Shown here in pieces: positions 1 to 10,392 of a stretch of DNA of 57,552 nucleotides. The stretch comes from an uncultured bacterium. GTDB taxonomy: Bacteria; Cyanobacteriota; Vampirovibrionia; Gastranaerophilales; Gastranaerophilaceae. The translations under genes were made by a program, and so were the position numbers. Every line of letters starts with the position of its first letter. The first letter of the stretch is position 1. The stretch lies in assembly GCA_900547155.1 (NCBI GenBank), contig URFH01000014.1:1-57552 (forward strand), given 5' to 3'. Below the pieces are notes generated by a model. It was not told the DNA's origin, searched no databases, and worked only from the letters and a program-made list of their open reading frames with translations.

Positions 1-500
1 TTTCAATGTGAGCAACGCGAACATTAGAAAAATGGGTGAGGGACGATTAAAAAATGGAACGATTAAAAATAATTGCCAATTCAAGCAGCCTTCCCCAGCT
101 CGGAGAAGGAGCAGTCTTAAACCATTACAAAAACCTGAAATTTACACTTTTGCACGTTTTTGCGGTGGGAACCGTTTCACTTTTCCCACCCTACAAATCA
201 ACTAATTTTCCCCTCTGGGCTGTCCCCCACCCCGACCCTGGTTTTTCCCTACGGGTAAGCCCTCACCCGCCCTGCGGGCACCCTCTCCCATCGGAAAGGG
301 GAATAATTAAGATAAATAAGTAGAAAGTAGGGTGGGAATAGCAACGCGGTTCCCACCAACATCAAACGAGAAACCGGTATGAACATTCACTTTTCAATTT
401 TGATACGTCACTCAAACAACCCGCCCTCTGGCACCCTCTCCCAGTCGGGGAGGCGGGGAACCAAGCCAAACCCTCGCCTGCGTGAGCGATAGAGTGATTT
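1..500. repeat. Family B intergenic repeat mosaic, copy 1
   Basis: No gene is supported here. The stretch is built from hairpin units that recur through the window. About 1-60 is the inverse of a unit also seen near 38700-38760 and 46273-46330. About 155-190 and 328-365 are inverted and direct versions of the GGTGGGAA/TTCCCACC unit. About 260-305 holds the CACCCTCTCCCATCGG-type unit. Short open frames through these units have no consistent ribosome sites and are not called. Confidence 0.75.
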
Positions 501-512
501 TTCAATGTTAGA

Positions 513-917
513 TTAATCTTTCAGCGCGGCTTTTAATCTCGCCATTGCTTTTGCGAGCGCAATCTGGGCGCGTGCGTTATCAATTTCGACATCATGCGAA
601 CCGAGACGGGCTTCGGCGCGGGATTTTGCCTCTTTTGCCCTTGTAACGTCAATATCCGAGCCTCTTTCAGCCAAATCGGTAAGAATAAGAGCCTGATTGT
701 CCTTAAACTGGAAAATTCCGCCCATTGTGGTCATGGCTTCGATTTTTCCGTCTTTTTCAACCCTTGTAACCCCGATATCGAGTGCGCTCATAAACGGGAT
801 ATGGTCAGGCAAAATGCCGAACTCGCCGTCAACGCCCTTTGAATAAATCGCGTCAACATCTTCGTTAAACACTTCGTTTTCATGAGTTATTATTTTTAGG
901 TTTATTTTTTTAGACAT
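513..917 (-). CDS. atpC: F1Fo ATP synthase epsilon subunit
   Basis: This is the epsilon subunit of F-type ATP synthase, part of the central stalk that couples rotation to catalysis and restrains ATP hydrolysis. The 134-residue product has the usual length. Its N-terminal beta-sandwich contains the family pattern GEFGILPDHIPFMSAL near residues 32-47, followed by a C-terminal two-helix tail rich in Ala, Arg and Lys. It lies 71 bases downstream of atpD on the same strand, so the two are probably co-transcribed. A GGAG-type site is present but about 13 bases from the ATG, which is rather far. No other ATP synthase gene is in the window. Confidence 0.95.
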   Translation of the reverse strand: MSKKINLKIITHENEVFNEDVDAIYSKGVDGEFGILPDHIPFMSALDIGVTRVEKDGKIEAMTTMGGIFQFKDNQALILTDLAERGSDIDVTRAKEAKSRAEARLGSHDVEIDNARAQIALAKAMARLKAALKD

Positions 918-988
918 AGTTTGTGCTCAACTCCTGCCGATTTAATCTTTCCGCCGATGAACACGGCGGTTAAGAACGGTTACGGCTT

Positions 989-2410
<1,422 letters not shown>

Positions 2411-2431
2411 TTATTTATAAATCTTGCTTTA

Positions 2432-2460
2432 ATTATACAAGCGTAAAAAAATTAATACAA
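2432..2460 (-). promoter_or_regulatory. Promoter of atpD-atpC
   Basis: Read on the minus strand, TTGTAT (2460-2455) and a perfect TATAAT (2437-2432) are separated by 17 bases. Transcription would start near 2425, giving a leader of about 27 bases that contains the AAGGTGG ribosome site. Confidence 0.7.
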
Positions 2461-2506
2461 ATATTTTAATATTAAGCTTATTCTTCCCTCGCCCTACTTA
2501 TTTATT

Positions 2507-2697
2507 TTACTTTATTCCCCCTCCCCAACTCGGGGAGGGCCGGGGTGGGGGATATCCCGTGGGGAAAAACCAGGGCCGGGGCGGGAAACGATTGAGGACG
2601 GGAAAAGTGAAATGCACCCACTGACTTCTCGCTTGATGTTGGTGGGAACCGCGTTGCTATTCCCACCCTACTTTCTCGGGGAGGGATGGGGAGGGGA
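2507..2697. repeat. Family B intergenic repeat mosaic, copy 2
   Basis: This block contains the CCCTCCCCAACTCGGGGAGG hairpin unit (about 2518-2540) and the GGTGGGAA...TTCCCACC unit (about 2639-2670). Both have multiple copies elsewhere. It occupies most of the space between the divergent atpD and rubrerythrin-like genes. The remaining 140 bases to the next gene are AT-rich and show no clear feature beyond the ribosome site at 2831. Confidence 0.75.
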
Positions 2698-2841
2698 GCA
2701 TTCCGTTCAAAAAAACTCTTTTTTTACAATAAACATCTTTTTTTAATACTTTCTTCAAAACCGCCGCTGCTAGCCCTCATATTCAATTCATTTCAGCGAA
2801 AAACACAGTTAAAATTAAGTACAAAATTAAGGAGGAAAATT

Positions 2842-3156
2842 ATGCCCGAATTTTCAAGCAGCTGTAATGTCAAAAACTGCGACAGAAAACTCTCTGAAGA
2901 AGAAATTATAAGAGCAATCCGCTTTAATATCGCAGCGGAATACGAAGCAACCCAGCTATACCAGCAGGTTGCACAGGCCACGGACAATGAGCTTGTTAAA
3001 AAGGTCGTTTTAGACATCGCCGATGAAGAAAGAGTTCATGCCGGCGAACTTTTGAAACTTCTTATACACCTTTGCCCCGAAGAATCAAAACATTACGCTG
3101 ACGGAGCAAAAGAAGTGGAAGAAATGATGGAAGAATTAAACATAAAAGGAGAATAA
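2842..3156 (+). CDS. Rubrerythrin/ferritin-like small di-iron protein
   Basis: The 104-residue product is a short ferritin-like helical protein. Candidate iron ligands are in EYEATQLY (E33, E35) and DEERVH (E62, E63, H66), the ExxH pattern of rubrerythrins. There is no C-terminal rubredoxin domain. The length is close to encapsulin-cargo ferritins, but no encapsulin gene is nearby. The start at 2842 is chosen over the longer frame because a strong GGAGG site sits just upstream and the N-terminal extension has no family character. By family it should handle peroxide or iron. The next gene follows after 2 bases, so they form an operon. Two Cys near the N-terminus (C8, C13) are unusual. Confidence 0.75.
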   Translation: MPEFSSSCNVKNCDRKLSEEEIIRAIRFNIAAEYEATQLYQQVAQATDNELVKKVVLDIADEERVHAGELLKLLIHLCPEESKHYADGAKEVEEMMEELNIKGE

Positions 3157-3158
3157 AA

Positions 3159-3437
3159 ATGAGTATAGTAGCCAAAACGCAGGAAAACCTGAAAATGTGC
3201 AAATGCATGAGCTGCCCGTCTTACACAACCTCATGCAAAATCAAAGAAATGCCGCACAACATCATTGAAGAACTAAAAGGAATCGAAAATACAGAAAGCC
3301 TTGAAAACCTTTTCTGCGCTTACACAAAAAGCCGCTGTATCGACGATAACAAAGGCTGCCTTTGCGCGCAGTGCGAAGTCCATGACAAATATGACCTCGA
3401 GGACGGTCACTATTGCCTTAGCGACGGCGGGTTTTAG
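3159..3437 (+). CDS. Small Cys-rich protein, DUF2769-like
   Basis: This 92-residue protein is rich in Cys, with a CKCMSC cluster near residue 14 and GCLCAQC near residue 67. The spacing resembles the DUF2769 family, small proteins of unknown function found mostly in anaerobes. The Cys clusters suggest Zn or Fe-S binding, which is an inference. It starts 2 bases after the rubrerythrin-like gene and is followed by a clear terminator, so the two are a bicistronic unit, plausibly for oxidative or metal stress. The family assignment is from memory of the pattern. Confidence 0.6.
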   Translation: MSIVAKTQENLKMCKCMSCPSYTTSCKIKEMPHNIIEELKGIENTESLENLFCAYTKSRCIDDNKGCLCAQCEVHDKYDLEDGHYCLSDGGF

Positions 3438-3462
3438 GGATTATTTTGATAATATGAAAAGG

Positions 3463-3487
3463 GCGCGTAAAAATAACGCGCTTTTTT
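3463..3487 (+). terminator. Rho-independent terminator of the rubrerythrin operon
   Basis: The stem GCGCGT/ACGCGC (3463-3468 with 3476-3481) has a 7-base A/T loop and is followed by six T residues. It lies 25 bases after the stop of the Cys-rich gene. Confidence 0.8.
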
Positions 3488-3503
3488 CTTAAAAAAAAAA
3501 CAT

Positions 3504-3605
3504 GAAAAGCAGCGAGAAAGGGAGATTTATTTTTCGACGCCTATGAGCGATAGCGAATCGAGCTAGAAAAATAAATCTTCATTTCCCGCTGCGCAATAGC
3601 TTTTC
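3504..3605 (+). repeat. Family A palindromic element, copy A1
   Basis: Left arm 3504-3535 pairs imperfectly with right arm 3566-3605, with an unpaired insertion of about 6 bases on the right. The central core contains GACGCCTATGAGCG and GCGAATCGAG, shared with copies A2-A5. It lies between the terminator and the helicase promoter. It is the least regular of the five copies. Confidence 0.8.
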
Positions 3606-3665
3606 TTGCGGATTTTTCTTCTGGAGCGGGAATAATTAAAATAAATGCACAATAAAGAGAAAAAT

Positions 3666-3694
3666 TTGCACTGACGCCATAAATACTGCATAAT
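3666..3694 (+). promoter_or_regulatory. Promoter of the helicase gene, probably leaderless
   Basis: TTGCAC (3666-3671) and CATAAT (3689-3694) are spaced by 17 bases. The expected start of transcription (about 3700-3702) coincides with the ATG at 3701, and no ribosome site precedes the ATG. The mRNA is therefore predicted to have no leader. Confidence 0.6.
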
Positions 3695-3700
3695 ATTCCT

Positions 3701-5668
3701 ATGCAAGAGATTACACCCGTAAAAAAATACGTTTTACGAAAACAGCAAACCGAAGTAGTTTATAAAATCGCCTACGAAAAGGAACTAAACCCCGCACAGC
3801 TTGACGCGGTAAAGTTCGACAAAGGCGCTGTGCTTGTAATTGCGGGGGCGGGCTCGGGCAAGACAAAAACCCTGACCTACCGCGTGGCAAGGCTCATCGA
3901 AAGCGGCGTTGCGCCGGAAAATATCCTGCTTTTGACTTTCACGAAAAAAGCTGCGGATGAAATGCTGAATCGGGCGGTTATGATTTTGGATTCACGCTGC
4001 GAAAAGGTTGCAGGCGGTACTTTCCACTCTTTTTCAAATGCGATTTTGCGAAAATACTCGTCCTATCTGGATTTGAAAAGCAATTTCACCATAATCGACC
4101 GCGCCGACGCCGAAGACGTCATAAACCACATCAGAGGACAGATTATCGACAAAGGCGAAAAACGTTTCCCGCGAAAAGGCACGATTCTGGACATTTATTC
4201 AAAAGCAATCAACAAAAACATGGCTGCGCAGGCGGTAATTGAGCAGGAATACCGCCAGTTTGAGCACTGCACGGAGAAAATTAACGAAATTTCCCGCGAA
4301 TATGCGATTTATAAACGCAAAAACAGCCTCCTTGACTACGATGACCTGCTTTTGTACCTGAAAACGCTCTTGAGTTCAAACGAGGAGCTCCGAAAAAAAA
4401 TTTCTAATCAGTACAAATACATCCTAATCGACGAATATCAGGACACAAACTCATTGCAGGCGGATATAATTAAACTTCTCGCGTCCGAGCACGGAAATGT
4501 CATGGCTGTGGGCGATGATTCGCAGAGTATTTATTCTTTCAGGGGGGCGAATTTCAGGAATATTATGGAATTTCCGCATATTTTCCCTGACACAAAAATC
4601 ATAAAACTCGAGCAAAACTACCGCAGTTCCAAGAATATTCTGGCTTTAACAAACGAAGTCATAAAAAAAGCAAAGGAAAAATATTCAAAAACCCTGTTTT
4701 CAACCATTGATTCCGTGGAAAAGCCCGCACTGATTTGCACAAAGGACATGCAAACCGAGGCAGAATTCATCTGCCAGCGTATTTTGGAATTGCAGGAAGA
4801 AGATATTGCCTTAGACGACATCGCGGTTCTGGCGAGAAGCGCTCGCATGACGTACAACCTTGAAATTGAGCTGGCAAAAAAATCTATCCCTTATCGCAAG
4901 TTCGGGGGGCTGAAATTCATTGAAACAGCGCATGTTAAGGATATTATCGCTTATTTGCGCGTTATTTTGAACCCGACGGACGTTATAAGCTTAAATCGCG
5001 TCCTGCTGCTGCTCGACGGCGTCGGAACGCAAACCGCAGCAAAGCTTTTACCCGTTTTGACCGCACCGGCTGCAAATGGAAGCCCTACCTTGCCCGCAAA
5101 ATGCTCCGATAACGTCAAAAAACTTTTTGTAACCGTTGAAGAAGCGCGGAAAACGGTTTTCAAGCCCGCGCAGATTGTGGAAAAGGTGCTTGAATATTAT
5201 TATCCAATAATGTCAGGAAAATATGATGATTATACGAAGCGGCAAAAGGATTTGGAGCATTTTTTGTACCTTGCGGAGCAATATAACGACCTTGAGGATT
5301 TTTTGAGCGATTTGGCGCTTGAGCCGCCGGATTCCTCGGTCGGGGATGTTGACGGGGCGCAAAAAGACGAATGTTTGACCGTTTCGACCATCCACAGCGC
5401 CAAGGGGCTTGAATGGAAAGCGGTTTTCATAATCGGAGCGGTTGACGGGCGCTTCCCGTCCGTATTTTCGTTCAATTCTCCGGAGGAATTAGACGAAGAA
5501 CTGCGCTTGATGTACGTTGCGACCACGCGTGCGAAGACTTATCTTCATATAACCTACCCGATTGACATGTACGACCACGCTACGGGCATGGTTTTGTCAA
5601 AACCGTCGCGGTTTTTGGAGGATTTGCCGCCCGATGTGCTTGAAAGATGGATTTTAGAGGTGGAATGA
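3701..5668 (+). CDS. UvrD/PcrA-type superfamily 1 DNA helicase
   Basis: This is a 3'-to-5' ATP-dependent DNA helicase of the UvrD/PcrA/Rep type, acting in excision repair and in removing bound proteins from DNA. Motifs in order: Walker A GAGSGKT (49-55), Walker B DEYQDT (about 243), GDDSQSIYSFRGA (about 270), QNYRSS (about 305), STIHSAKGLEW (about 564) and LMYVATTRAK (about 604). At 655 residues it is slightly shorter than typical PcrA (about 720), mainly at the C-terminus. Its stop overlaps the ATG of uvrC (ATGA), so the two are translationally coupled. A helicase and UvrC together fit nucleotide excision repair. I cannot tell whether it is the cell's only UvrD. Confidence 0.93.
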   Translation: MQEITPVKKYVLRKQQTEVVYKIAYEKELNPAQLDAVKFDKGAVLVIAGAGSGKTKTLTYRVARLIESGVAPENILLLTFTKKAADEMLNRAVMILDSRCEKVAGGTFHSFSNAILRKYSSYLDLKSNFTIIDRADAEDVINHIRGQIIDKGEKRFPRKGTILDIYSKAINKNMAAQAVIEQEYRQFEHCTEKINEISREYAIYKRKNSLLDYDDLLLYLKTLLSSNEELRKKISNQYKYILIDEYQDTNSLQADIIKLLASEHGNVMAVGDDSQSIYSFRGANFRNIMEFPHIFPDTKIIKLEQNYRSSKNILALTNEVIKKAKEKYSKTLFSTIDSVEKPALICTKDMQTEAEFICQRILELQEEDIALDDIAVLARSARMTYNLEIELAKKSIPYRKFGGLKFIETAHVKDIIAYLRVILNPTDVISLNRVLLLLDGVGTQTAAKLLPVLTAPAANGSPTLPAKCSDNVKKLFVTVEEARKTVFKPAQIVEKVLEYYYPIMSGKYDDYTKRQKDLEHFLYLAEQYNDLEDFLSDLALEPPDSSVGDVDGAQKDECLTVSTIHSAKGLEWKAVFIIGAVDGRFPSVFSFNSPEELDEELRLMYVATTRAKTYLHITYPIDMYDHATGMVLSKPSRFLEDLPPDVLERWILEVE

Positions 5669-7506
5669 TGGCATCCGATGAAGTCCGGCAAACTTTAGCG
5701 ATTTTGCCCGAGTTGAGCGGGTCTTACCAGTTTTTTGACGAAAACGGCGAGATAATTTACGTCGGAAAAGCAAAAAACCTGAAAAAACGCGTCCACAGCT
5801 ACTTTAACAAGCACCACGATTCCCCGAAACTAAGAATCATGGTTCCCCAAATCCGAAAAATCCAGTTTATTATCACGGATACCGAAGTTGAGGCGCTGAT
5901 TCTCGAATCCCACCTGATAAAAAAGCACAAACCCAAGTATAACGTACTTTTAAAGGATGACAAGAAGTTTCCGTATTTTGTTATAACCGACGAGGAATAT
6001 CCGCGCATAATTGTGACCCGAAAAGCCAATGTCAACAGGATTAAGGGGAAATATTTCGGGCCGTACACGGATTCGCGGGCAATGTATTCGACGCTCGACC
6101 TTTTGAAAAAACTTTTTCCGCTAAAACAGTGCAAAACCCCGAAATTCAAAGACCGTCCATGCCTGTATTATCAAATAGGGCGCTGTTCTGCGCCATGCCA
6201 GCGGCTCGTGACGCCCGAGGAGTACAAAAATATTTTAAAAGGCGTTGAGTTGTTTTTGACCGGAAAACAGCAGGAATTAATCAACCGGCTGCGCGTCGAG
6301 ATGGAAAAATACGCTGCAAATCAGGACTATGAAAAGGCTGCGCGCTACCGCGACAGTTATTTTGACGTACAAAAAACAATGGAGCGCCAGAAAGTCGTGT
6401 CCGAGAATACGAACATAAATCAGGACATTATCGCCCTGTTTTGCGAGGGAAATCTGCATGTGGTGTCGCTTTTGCAGATTCGTCAGGGGCGTTTGACGGA
6501 CAAAAAGGATTTTCAGTTCTCAAACCTTGCACTTTCAGGCGAAAATGAGGTTTTATCGACATTTTTAAAAGAATATTACGCTATGAGCTCAGAGCTGGAA
6601 ATCCCTGCGGTGATTGTGATTCCCGATTTGCTGGAAAAGGATGAAATTGAGCTTTACACGCAATGGCTCTCGCAAAAAACCAACAAAAAGGTCAAATTCG
6701 ACAGCAGACCGACAAAACGGAACATTGAGCTGATAAATCTTGCCTGCAAAAACGCAAAATTCTTCTTTGAAAAAATCAAACTCGAAAAATTAACCGAAAT
6801 CCAGCGCGATTACAACGAAGTGGGCTCGTACATTCAGGAAAAACTGGGCTTGAGAAAATTCCCCTACATCGTGGAATGCTTTGATATTTCTCACATCCAG
6901 GGGACAAACACGGTTGCTTCAATGGTGACTTTTGAAAACGGCATGCCGAAAAAATCCAAATATCGCAAGTTCAAAGTCCGCTCCACAGAATCAAAACCGG
7001 ACGATTTTCAGTCCATGAAAGAGGTTGTGGAGCGCCGTTATACAGGAAAGCTTACAGAAACGCTCCCCATGCCTGATTTAATCATCATTGACGGCGGAAA
7101 AGGGCAGCTGTCCTCGGTTATGGAGGTTTTTGAGAAAATCGGGATGGAAAATCAGGACGTTGTTTCACTGGCAAAGCGGCTCGAGGAGGTTTTTAAGCCC
7201 CATCAATCACAACCCGTCATTTTTCCGATAAATTCGCCCGCGCTTTACTTTTTCCAACGAATAAGGGACGAGGCGCACCGTTTTGCCATCACATATCACA
7301 GAAATTTGCGCCAGAAAAGCGCCACAAAGTCGGTTCTGGACGAAATCAAGGGGCTTTCGGCAAAGAATCGGGATATTTTGCTGCATGAGTTCAAAAATGT
7401 GCGAAAAATCTCCCAAACTTCCGCTGAAGAATTAGCCGTAAAAATCGGAAAGCGCGCTGCTAATGCAGTTTATAGGTTTTTTAATGAAAAGGGGGGTCAG
7501 AAGTAG
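5665..7506 (+). CDS. uvrC: Excinuclease ABC subunit C
   Basis: This is the dual-incision nuclease of nucleotide excision repair. The N-terminal GIY-YIG domain is seen as GSYQFF...EIIYVGKAKNL near residues 18-40. A UVR motif (about 195-225) should bind UvrB. The C-terminal RNase H-like domain has VECFDISHIQG and DLIIIDGGKGQL, and a helix-hairpin-helix end closes the protein. The length of 613 residues is normal. I chose the ATG at 5665, six codons inside the longest frame: AGAGGTGG lies just upstream and the ATGA overlap with the helicase stop is typical of coupling. The downstream region is repeats without an obvious terminator. Confidence 0.95.
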   Translation: MMASDEVRQTLAILPELSGSYQFFDENGEIIYVGKAKNLKKRVHSYFNKHHDSPKLRIMVPQIRKIQFIITDTEVEALILESHLIKKHKPKYNVLLKDDKKFPYFVITDEEYPRIIVTRKANVNRIKGKYFGPYTDSRAMYSTLDLLKKLFPLKQCKTPKFKDRPCLYYQIGRCSAPCQRLVTPEEYKNILKGVELFLTGKQQELINRLRVEMEKYAANQDYEKAARYRDSYFDVQKTMERQKVVSENTNINQDIIALFCEGNLHVVSLLQIRQGRLTDKKDFQFSNLALSGENEVLSTFLKEYYAMSSELEIPAVIVIPDLLEKDEIELYTQWLSQKTNKKVKFDSRPTKRNIELINLACKNAKFFFEKIKLEKLTEIQRDYNEVGSYIQEKLGLRKFPYIVECFDISHIQGTNTVASMVTFENGMPKKSKYRKFKVRSTESKPDDFQSMKEVVERRYTGKLTETLPMPDLIIIDGGKGQLSSVMEVFEKIGMENQDVVSLAKRLEEVFKPHQSQPVIFPINSPALYFFQRIRDEAHRFAITYHRNLRQKSATKSVLDEIKGLSAKNRDILLHEFKNVRKISQTSAEELAVKIGKRAANAVYRFFNEKGGQK

Positions 7507-7529
7507 GGTTTTAACCTGTTTCCATACAG

Positions 7530-7830
7530 GCAAGCTCTCACCCCGGCTTTTTTCGGATTTTCCCCTCTGGACAAGCGCTTGTTTTTCCCTAAAGGGCAAG
7601 CCCTCACCCGCCCTACGGGCACCCTCTGTCTTGAATGCTCGCGTTAAACGGCGTTACGCGATTCGCCTACGCGAATCGCTTCAGCCTTGGCTCGCATTCG
7701 CTCCCAACGGAGAGGGGAAAAATATGCTCTCTCCTGTTTATGCAGGCGAGGATTTGGGTTAATACGCCCTCCCCTGCTCGGGGAGGGTTTGGGGTGGGGG
7801 ACAGCCCGGAGGGGAAAATCCGGAGAGGGA
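7530..7830. repeat. Family B mosaic, copy 3, with inserted palindrome
   Basis: There is no gene between uvrC and 7936. The CACCCTCT...GGAGAGGGG unit (about 7605-7715) is interrupted by roughly 75 bases that contain the perfect palindrome GCGATTCGC/GCGAATCGC (about 7660-7681). A CCCTCCCC-type hairpin unit follows at about 7770-7800. Confidence 0.7.
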
Positions 7831-7840
7831 AAATATTTTC

Positions 7841-7867
7841 CGTCACCCTGAACTTGTTTCAGGGTCT
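7841..7867. repeat. Family E short palindrome
   Basis: CACCCTGAACTTGTTTCAGG forms a small inverted repeat. Relatives with the core GAACTTGTTTC or its inverse occur at 9461, 9572, 15107, 39145 and 39179. Confidence 0.6.
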
Positions 7868-7935
7868 AACCAATGGGGAAAAGACAGCATTTAATCAGCA
7901 CGCCGGCAATTTATTATGCATGGTGCCAGATTTCC

Positions 7936-8394
7936 CTAATACATCGGATTAAACTGCCTCATCTGGTTATTCAAACGCTGCATTTCATTGGTTCTCAGGC
8001 GGTTTGCGTTCTCGCTTTCCTTTTTCTGCCTCGTTTTTTCGCGGTTTTTCCAGCTTTTATTCTCTGCAATTTGCGATTCTTCAAGCTTTGAATAGCACAC
8101 GCCCCTTGCTTTTTCAGGCAGCGCGCCGCAGGTCTTTAAATATTCGTCAAAATGCGCTTTTCTGTCCAGCCAGTACTGGACATTTTCGTTGTATTCCTTG
8201 ATTGTGGAGTTTAAAGGGGGCAAAATTGACGGGAATTTTGCGCAGTATTCTTCGCGTGTTAGGATTTTTACCCCGAGAAATTCTTTCGGGCAAAAGTCTT
8301 CCCACACAGGGATTTGAGCCTCCTCCCCGTATGAAAACGGAGAGGAAACGCAAAACATTATGAAAAATATTGCCAGAGCAGCGATTTTTTTCAT
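7936..8394 (-). CDS. Exported protein of unknown function
   Basis: I do not recognise this 152-residue protein. It begins with a signal peptide (MKK, a hydrophobic stretch, then SPFSYGEEA near residue 24). The mature part has five Cys in pairs suited to disulfides (FCP, EYC, KTC and GVC), then a highly charged Lys/Glu/Arg/Asn-rich C-terminal half that may be a helix. Its ATG overlaps the stop of the serpin-like gene by one base (TAATG), so the two are co-translated and probably act together outside the cytoplasm. Confidence 0.7.
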   Translation of the reverse strand: MKKIAALAIFFIMFCVSSPFSYGEEAQIPVWEDFCPKEFLGVKILTREEYCAKFPSILPPLNSTIKEYNENVQYWLDRKAHFDEYLKTCGALPEKARGVCYSKLEESQIAENKSWKNREKTRQKKESENANRLRTNEMQRLNNQMRQFNPMY

Positions 8395-9386
8395 TATTTC
8401 ACCAGATAATCCGCGTTTTGGACCTTGAGCGCAAAATACGGCTGAGATTTGCTGCTTTCTTTCATGAAAAGATAGAATTTTTTATCAAAATCAAAGCTGC
8501 GGGCGGGTTTTATTGGCATAGACATTTTCATAATATCCATTGCCGCTTCGCTTTTGAGCTTTCCGCCTTTGTTGTCCATGTCGAATTTAATTGTCTGGAT
8601 TGCTTTTGCGATGTAGAGGCGGTCGGTGTTTTTGATTTCGCGGTTTGTGAGTTCATCGTAGCTGAATTCTTTATCCACCTTGATAAACGGCACTTTTAAA
8701 GAGTCAATGTCTTCAAATTTTTCGTCTTTTCTGGTTTTTGATTGAACTTCTTTGTAGAGCGCGGTGAAATTGTTGTCAGAATCGGTTCTGTAAAGGATTA
8801 CGTCCTCGCTGTTTTTGGTTTTCAGGCTGACAGCGTAGTCAGAGGGCGAATTGTAAAAAAGAACCGTGATATTTTGTTTAAGGTTTTCAGGCGCATTCGA
8901 TTTTACGCCGAAAAACTTGTAATTTTCCGCAGAACCGTTGAACGGAGCGTTTTCCAGCTTTTTAAAGGGCGTTGGAAACTCAAAATTTTTTACGAGCATG
9001 GCATAGATAAAATATGCGTCTTTTGTTCTTTTCCAGTCGAATTTGTTCAGAATATCGCTTTTTTCGCGGAATTTCCACCAGATATTCCATTCGATTTTTC
9101 TTTTTAAAGCAGGTGATTTTTCGCCGAGAACCACGTAGTAGGAATTGTCCGAGAGCATGTCTTTTTTGAAGTTCTGTTTATTGAGTTCGTTTGCTATGGG
9201 CGGGTTTCCACCGATAAATTCAACGGGGCCTTTGACGATTTTGTCCATCAATTCGTTCCACACAAGCTGAAAAGTGCCGCACCACATAACTTCCGGTGCT
9301 TTTGCGCTCACTTTTGAAAAGTTAAAACCCGCTAAAACAGCGAAAATCAGCAGTACGGGCGCAAGAAGTTTAAAAAATTTGTTCAT
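8394..9386 (-). CDS. Exported serpin-like protein
   Basis: This is a 330-residue exported protein with a signal peptide (cleavage near SKVSAKA, residue 29). The C-terminal third resembles serpins. IKFDMDNKGGKLKSEAAMDI has the shape of the hinge before the reactive-centre loop, and FDFDKKFYLFMKE followed by YFALKVQNADY resembles the conserved final strands. The N-terminal region (MWCGTFQLVWNELMD) looks like the first serpin helix. Serpins are suicide inhibitors of proteases, and only weak similarity is visible, so inhibition is an inference. An AAGGAG site precedes the ATG. The small exported gene downstream overlaps it. Confidence 0.6.
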   Translation of the reverse strand: MNKFFKLLAPVLLIFAVLAGFNFSKVSAKAPEVMWCGTFQLVWNELMDKIVKGPVEFIGGNPPIANELNKQNFKKDMLSDNSYYVVLGEKSPALKRKIEWNIWWKFREKSDILNKFDWKRTKDAYFIYAMLVKNFEFPTPFKKLENAPFNGSAENYKFFGVKSNAPENLKQNITVLFYNSPSDYAVSLKTKNSEDVILYRTDSDNNFTALYKEVQSKTRKDEKFEDIDSLKVPFIKVDKEFSYDELTNREIKNTDRLYIAKAIQTIKFDMDNKGGKLKSEAAMDIMKMSMPIKPARSFDFDKKFYLFMKESSKSQPYFALKVQNADYLVK

Positions 9387-9457
9387 AATTTCTCCTTTTT
9401 GATGTTTAAAATTTATTATAACTCAAATCAGCGTGATAGAATATTGACTAAGTATAG

Positions 9458-9599
9458 TCTCATTCTGAACTTGTTTGACAAAGGAAATGCCAAAGCCCGG
9501 CGTAGGCTATGACTCTTTCCTTACGAAGATTAAGCGTTAAACCCGATTGAAGTTTAGTTTTCATGTTGGCAAGATGCTGAAACAAGTTCAGCATGACAT
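9458..9599. repeat. Inverted pair of family E repeats
   Basis: TCATTCTGAACTTGTTT (about 9459-9475) and its near inverse AAACAAGTTCAGCATGA (about 9580-9596) enclose about 100 bases without a gene. They lie between the divergent serpin-like and metallophosphoesterase genes. Confidence 0.55.
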
Positions 9600-9629
9600 T
9601 AAAGTAAGTAATTATCAGGAGTTTTGATT

Positions 9630-10376
9630 ATGAAAATAGCTGTAATTTCAGACATTCACGGAAACATGCAGGCGCTCGGTGCTGTTTTGGATGAGATAAA
9701 AAAGGAAAAATGCGACAAAATCTTTTGCCTCGGTGATTTGGCAATGGCAGGGCCCAAGCCGTCAAAAACGATTGATAAAATCCGTGATTTGATGAAAGAG
9801 TGCGATTTTACGCTTATTCAGGGCAATACCGATGAGATGATTGCAAATTGCGACAACCAAATGCTCCACATGCTCGAAGAAAACAATCCCGTTATGGCGC
9901 ATGCCTTAGAATGCGACGCTGTCGAGGTTTCGGACGTGCAAAAAGAGTTTTTAAGAGGGCTTCCCGCCCAAAAAGAGCTCGAAATTGACGGGGTTAAAAT
10001 CCTGCTCGTGCACGGTTCGCCAAGAAAAAACAACGAAAATATTTTTCCGGATTTGACCATTGAAGAAGTGGAAGAAATGATTGCGCCTACTAAAGCGGAT
10101 TTGATTTTTTGCGGTCATACCCACGTCCCGTGCGGTTATCAGACGAATACGAAGCAGACAGTCGTGAATGTCGGCAGCGTCGGGCGGCCTTTTTCGCAGG
10201 AGCCGAAGTCATGTTTTGCAATTCTTGAGGTAAATGACGGGGCTTTTGAAATCAGCCACAGGCTCGTGCCCTACGATGTTCAGGCGGCGGCGGAAATTTT
10301 GCGGCAGAGGGAGTTTGAGGGAGCGGATAAACTTGCGCAGATGTTGATTTGCGCTACTTCGCGGTATCCGCAGTAG
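9630..10376 (+). CDS. Calcineurin-like metallophosphoesterase
   Basis: This is a binuclear-metal phosphoesterase of the YfcE/diadenosine-tetraphosphatase-like group. Visible metal-binding motifs are SDIHGN (about residue 8), GDLAMAG (35-41, GD motif), GNTDE (GNxD/E), VHGSPR (H) and CGHTHVP (GHTH). The substrate cannot be deduced. The length of 248 residues is typical. I use the ATG at 9630 because AGGAG (9617-9621) is 8 bases upstream; the longer frame needs a TTG start. It stands alone between repeats. Confidence 0.88.
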   Translation: MKIAVISDIHGNMQALGAVLDEIKKEKCDKIFCLGDLAMAGPKPSKTIDKIRDLMKECDFTLIQGNTDEMIANCDNQMLHMLEENNPVMAHALECDAVEVSDVQKEFLRGLPAQKELEIDGVKILLVHGSPRKNNENIFPDLTIEEVEEMIAPTKADLIFCGHTHVPCGYQTNTKQTVVNVGSVGRPFSQEPKSCFAILEVNDGAFEISHRLVPYDVQAAAEILRQREFEGADKLAQMLICATSRYPQ

Positions 10377-10392
10377 GGGGTGTTGTTTTGGC

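Noticed and set aside
54..323. Two overlapping open frames at the window start
   Set aside because: They run through hairpin repeats, lack start signals and show no protein-like composition.
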